Part shown: positions 41,101 to 44,100 of the stretch, one piece after another
How positions within the stretch are numbered: position 1 is the first letter of the stretch
Layout of the letters: each line of letters begins with the position of its first letter
DNA from: Branchiostoma floridae
Taxonomy: Eukaryota > Chordata > Leptocardii > Amphioxiformes > Branchiostomatidae
DNA: 64,000 bases
Direction: 5' to 3'
Assembly (NCBI RefSeq): GCF_000003815.2
Contig: NC_049991.1
Span: forward strand, 453,039 to 517,038
Notes under the pieces: generated by a model
The model's input: the letters and a program-made list of their open reading frames with translations, nothing else
Told to the model about the DNA's origin: nothing
Databases searched by the model: none
Position numbers and translations under genes: made by a program

Positions 41101-44100
41101 GTTCCCTCATCAGCATGCACGGAAGGCGTCAAACTTGTGTACTTTTTTCAATCGTTATCTGTTGGGGCTTACCAAGTTGGACACATACTCTGACTTTTCA
41201 GTTATTTACAACAAGGTTTAGTCCATAACAAGTTGCACTTATTATGTGCAGACACTTATGCATATCTCCGCAAAAATGATTTTAAAATGCTACCGGACTT
41301 TGGACCCCTACCGGACTTTGGACCCCTCCCGTTAACCTCTGCTTGGAGAGTAAATAATTTCTACGTGCTGTATCAGTGCATGCTCATACTCTTGGTACAA
41401 ATCCTACATCCGCCCGTTGATAAACTTGTGAGAGTTAGGTTTTGTTGGTTTTAGATACTTCCTGAACCCCAGGCCAGACAAAACATGGTGCAGACAATGA
41501 TAACGTTACCGTGAGTAGCCTCACGGGCCGCCCACGGTAACGTTACCCCCACCCACCCTGGATGGACTGGCTGGAGCCTGCAGTGCAGTCTGATAAGCCA
41601 AGCACCCAAAAAATAGCCTTCAAATTCACCCAACACGTGTCATCAACGGTAACGTTAGACTGGATTCCAGGTAAGACGGGGCAAGCCTCAAACTCTCCAG
41701 TTAATCACATTCGTTCTGCTCCCTTCCTGTAAACATGACCTTCGGCCTCAGTCTCGGGTTTCCCTGTGTCACATGGTTCATGACCGTGCCTGAGGCCAGA
41801 CATTCTTACCGTGCCTGTTGTTATGGTAGTGAACTTCTGTCCTCAAAACAAGGATCTGTTTCTACGCCGTCGGTAGCTAGACTAGACAGGAAAGGCCAGT
41901 CCAATGTGCATCCGCACACCAGGTGTAACGGTTGATTAACGTTTGGCATTTTCTGGCTCGGAAATGCTCTCCGTCTTCTGGGACTTCTGTGTAGAGGGTC
42001 TGCATGGGGGGTCCCGACAAAGATTTACGCTGAATTCAGAGAACCCCCTACGTATTACGCAAAATCATCATCAAGGAAGGCAATTACGCTGAGTGGTCGC
42101 CTCGCTACAAATTACGTAGACAAGATGGTTTTCCCTACGAATTACGGGAAATAAAATAGGCTGCTTACGCCTTACGGAAAAGAGCTCTGTGTAATCTTCT
42201 TCGCTTTCCGAGATTTTATCATCCTAGCGGCGCTTCGGTGAGCTCAATCTGTTGTCACGGTTTGTGGCCACGGCTAGAACCCGACAAAGGTAATCCCCAA
42301 TCTGGATCTGCCCGACAGTGTCCTTGAGGAGACCAAGCGACGGGAACACAACCCGACAGCTTTAGAGAGCAGACGTCAGCCCACTTCCGTCATCATTAGG
42401 AAAGTATAGCTTCATTTCTTTAGGCCATGCTGATAATATCATATGGATGACATTGCACGCGCGCATCAATTTTTGAACGTTTCCAGAAATAAAATTTTAA
42501 AAAATTCAACCATACTGTAACGTTAAATCGTAAGAAGCAGCTCCAAAATAAGCAAATAAATATCGTGTATTGCAAAAAAAAAAAAATATCGGAAGACGTA
42601 AAAATGTCACAGAATATTCTAAAGTCAAAGAAGATGTAACGTTAAAACAATAAAAATGGATAATCTATTGTTCGGTATAACGTTACTGTGTGTACAGTCA
42701 TTTGTTCAACCTTCCTAACCACTTAGATTTCATCACGATTGCAACTTTTTTTCAAACTTTTCATTTATTTGCACGCTCGCATCAGCTTTTGGGTTCCCAG
42801 TGGATGTCATCCATATAATCAAATCAACATGGCCTTATCACAGACGGTATCGTAACGTCTACAGTCCGTGTTAATCTCTAAAGAGATAACGTTACAATCA
42901 GACTGTGTCTTGCCCAAGTCTCATTGTCCCTATGCTCATGACAATGATCTACACTTGTAAGCTCGGTGCCGCTGCAGGTGATTTCCGTAAACCTGGTGTG
43001 TCTGCCCGGTTTCCGCCCAGGTCCTGAATCACCCCGCTCAGACCTGCCTGTCTAGCAGGGCCTAATGAGCAACCATGTGGAACGCCTGGGGTAGTTTGAA
43101 GGTCAGGTAATTAGTACCTTTGGTGAGTCAGAAAAAAACCCTTCTTCCCTAGCCCTGCGGACTGACATGTCAGCTTGTGTTTGCATGATCATGACAGCCG
43201 GCCGCGAATCCTCGAGAATGACGTCATCTTCGGTGGAAAAAGGAATCTCCCGTCCATCTTTATTCTATTGTTTTTGCTATTGTTCGTGCAGTGGGCCTAC
43301 GGACATAAAAAGACGACCTCACGCGGTCTAGAACCTTCAGTTACACATTTACTTAACATTTACTCTGAGAAGTCTGAAAACAGGTCATGTGATCCGTGTA
43401 AACTTTGTAGACTTAAAAAGTCGAAGGCAGATGTGATTGTGTCCAAAGGAAAACATATTGTAGTTGCAGCCAGTAGGTGCCCAATATTTGAGTAATGAGG
43501 CTGATTTACGAGGTCGAAGCTTTACGTCATGATCATGCAGGAATAAGTAGCTCGCACGACACTTGTATATTTTGCTTTTTGGACAAATATCTCATATAAA
43601 TTATTTATAACGCCTTCATGTCGCGAACAGGACATTGTACGTTTAAATTTCATTCCTGAAGATTTTTCTTCTTCAGTTTCTCCCCCTTTGAAAACATTCT
43701 TCATTTTCGTCGAAAACGATTTTCTCTGCAGACCTGTCACATGTAATTTTATTTTAGAGGGCGGCTGGTCTCTCAGTAGACAACTTCTAATTGCCAGGCT
43801 TGTCAATGCAGCGGCTTCAATTTACTCAAAGTTTTTTGTCGTTCTCCTCTCTCTTTGAACTTTCTGCCGATTGATTTGGTATTTCTATCGTTTCCCTCAA
43901 GTCGGCAAGACATACGAGTGTGTCCATGACTGAGAATGAAAGAGTCAAATAATGACATGTAGGCCGCATTGCAGCTCTTCTAGCTGACGAAAAAGCACCA
44001 TGAGGTCATCCTCATTCTGAGTTATAAAGTTAAGTTACCCATGCAAGTGTGTGGTGCCCATCGCCATGTCTGCGGGCCTTTGGCCACACATTTGTGGCTA

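Noticed and set aside
43175-43495. 106-codon plus-strand ORF with a hydrophobic stretch
   Set aside because: No family resemblance, no splice or promoter context, and it lies within intron 1.
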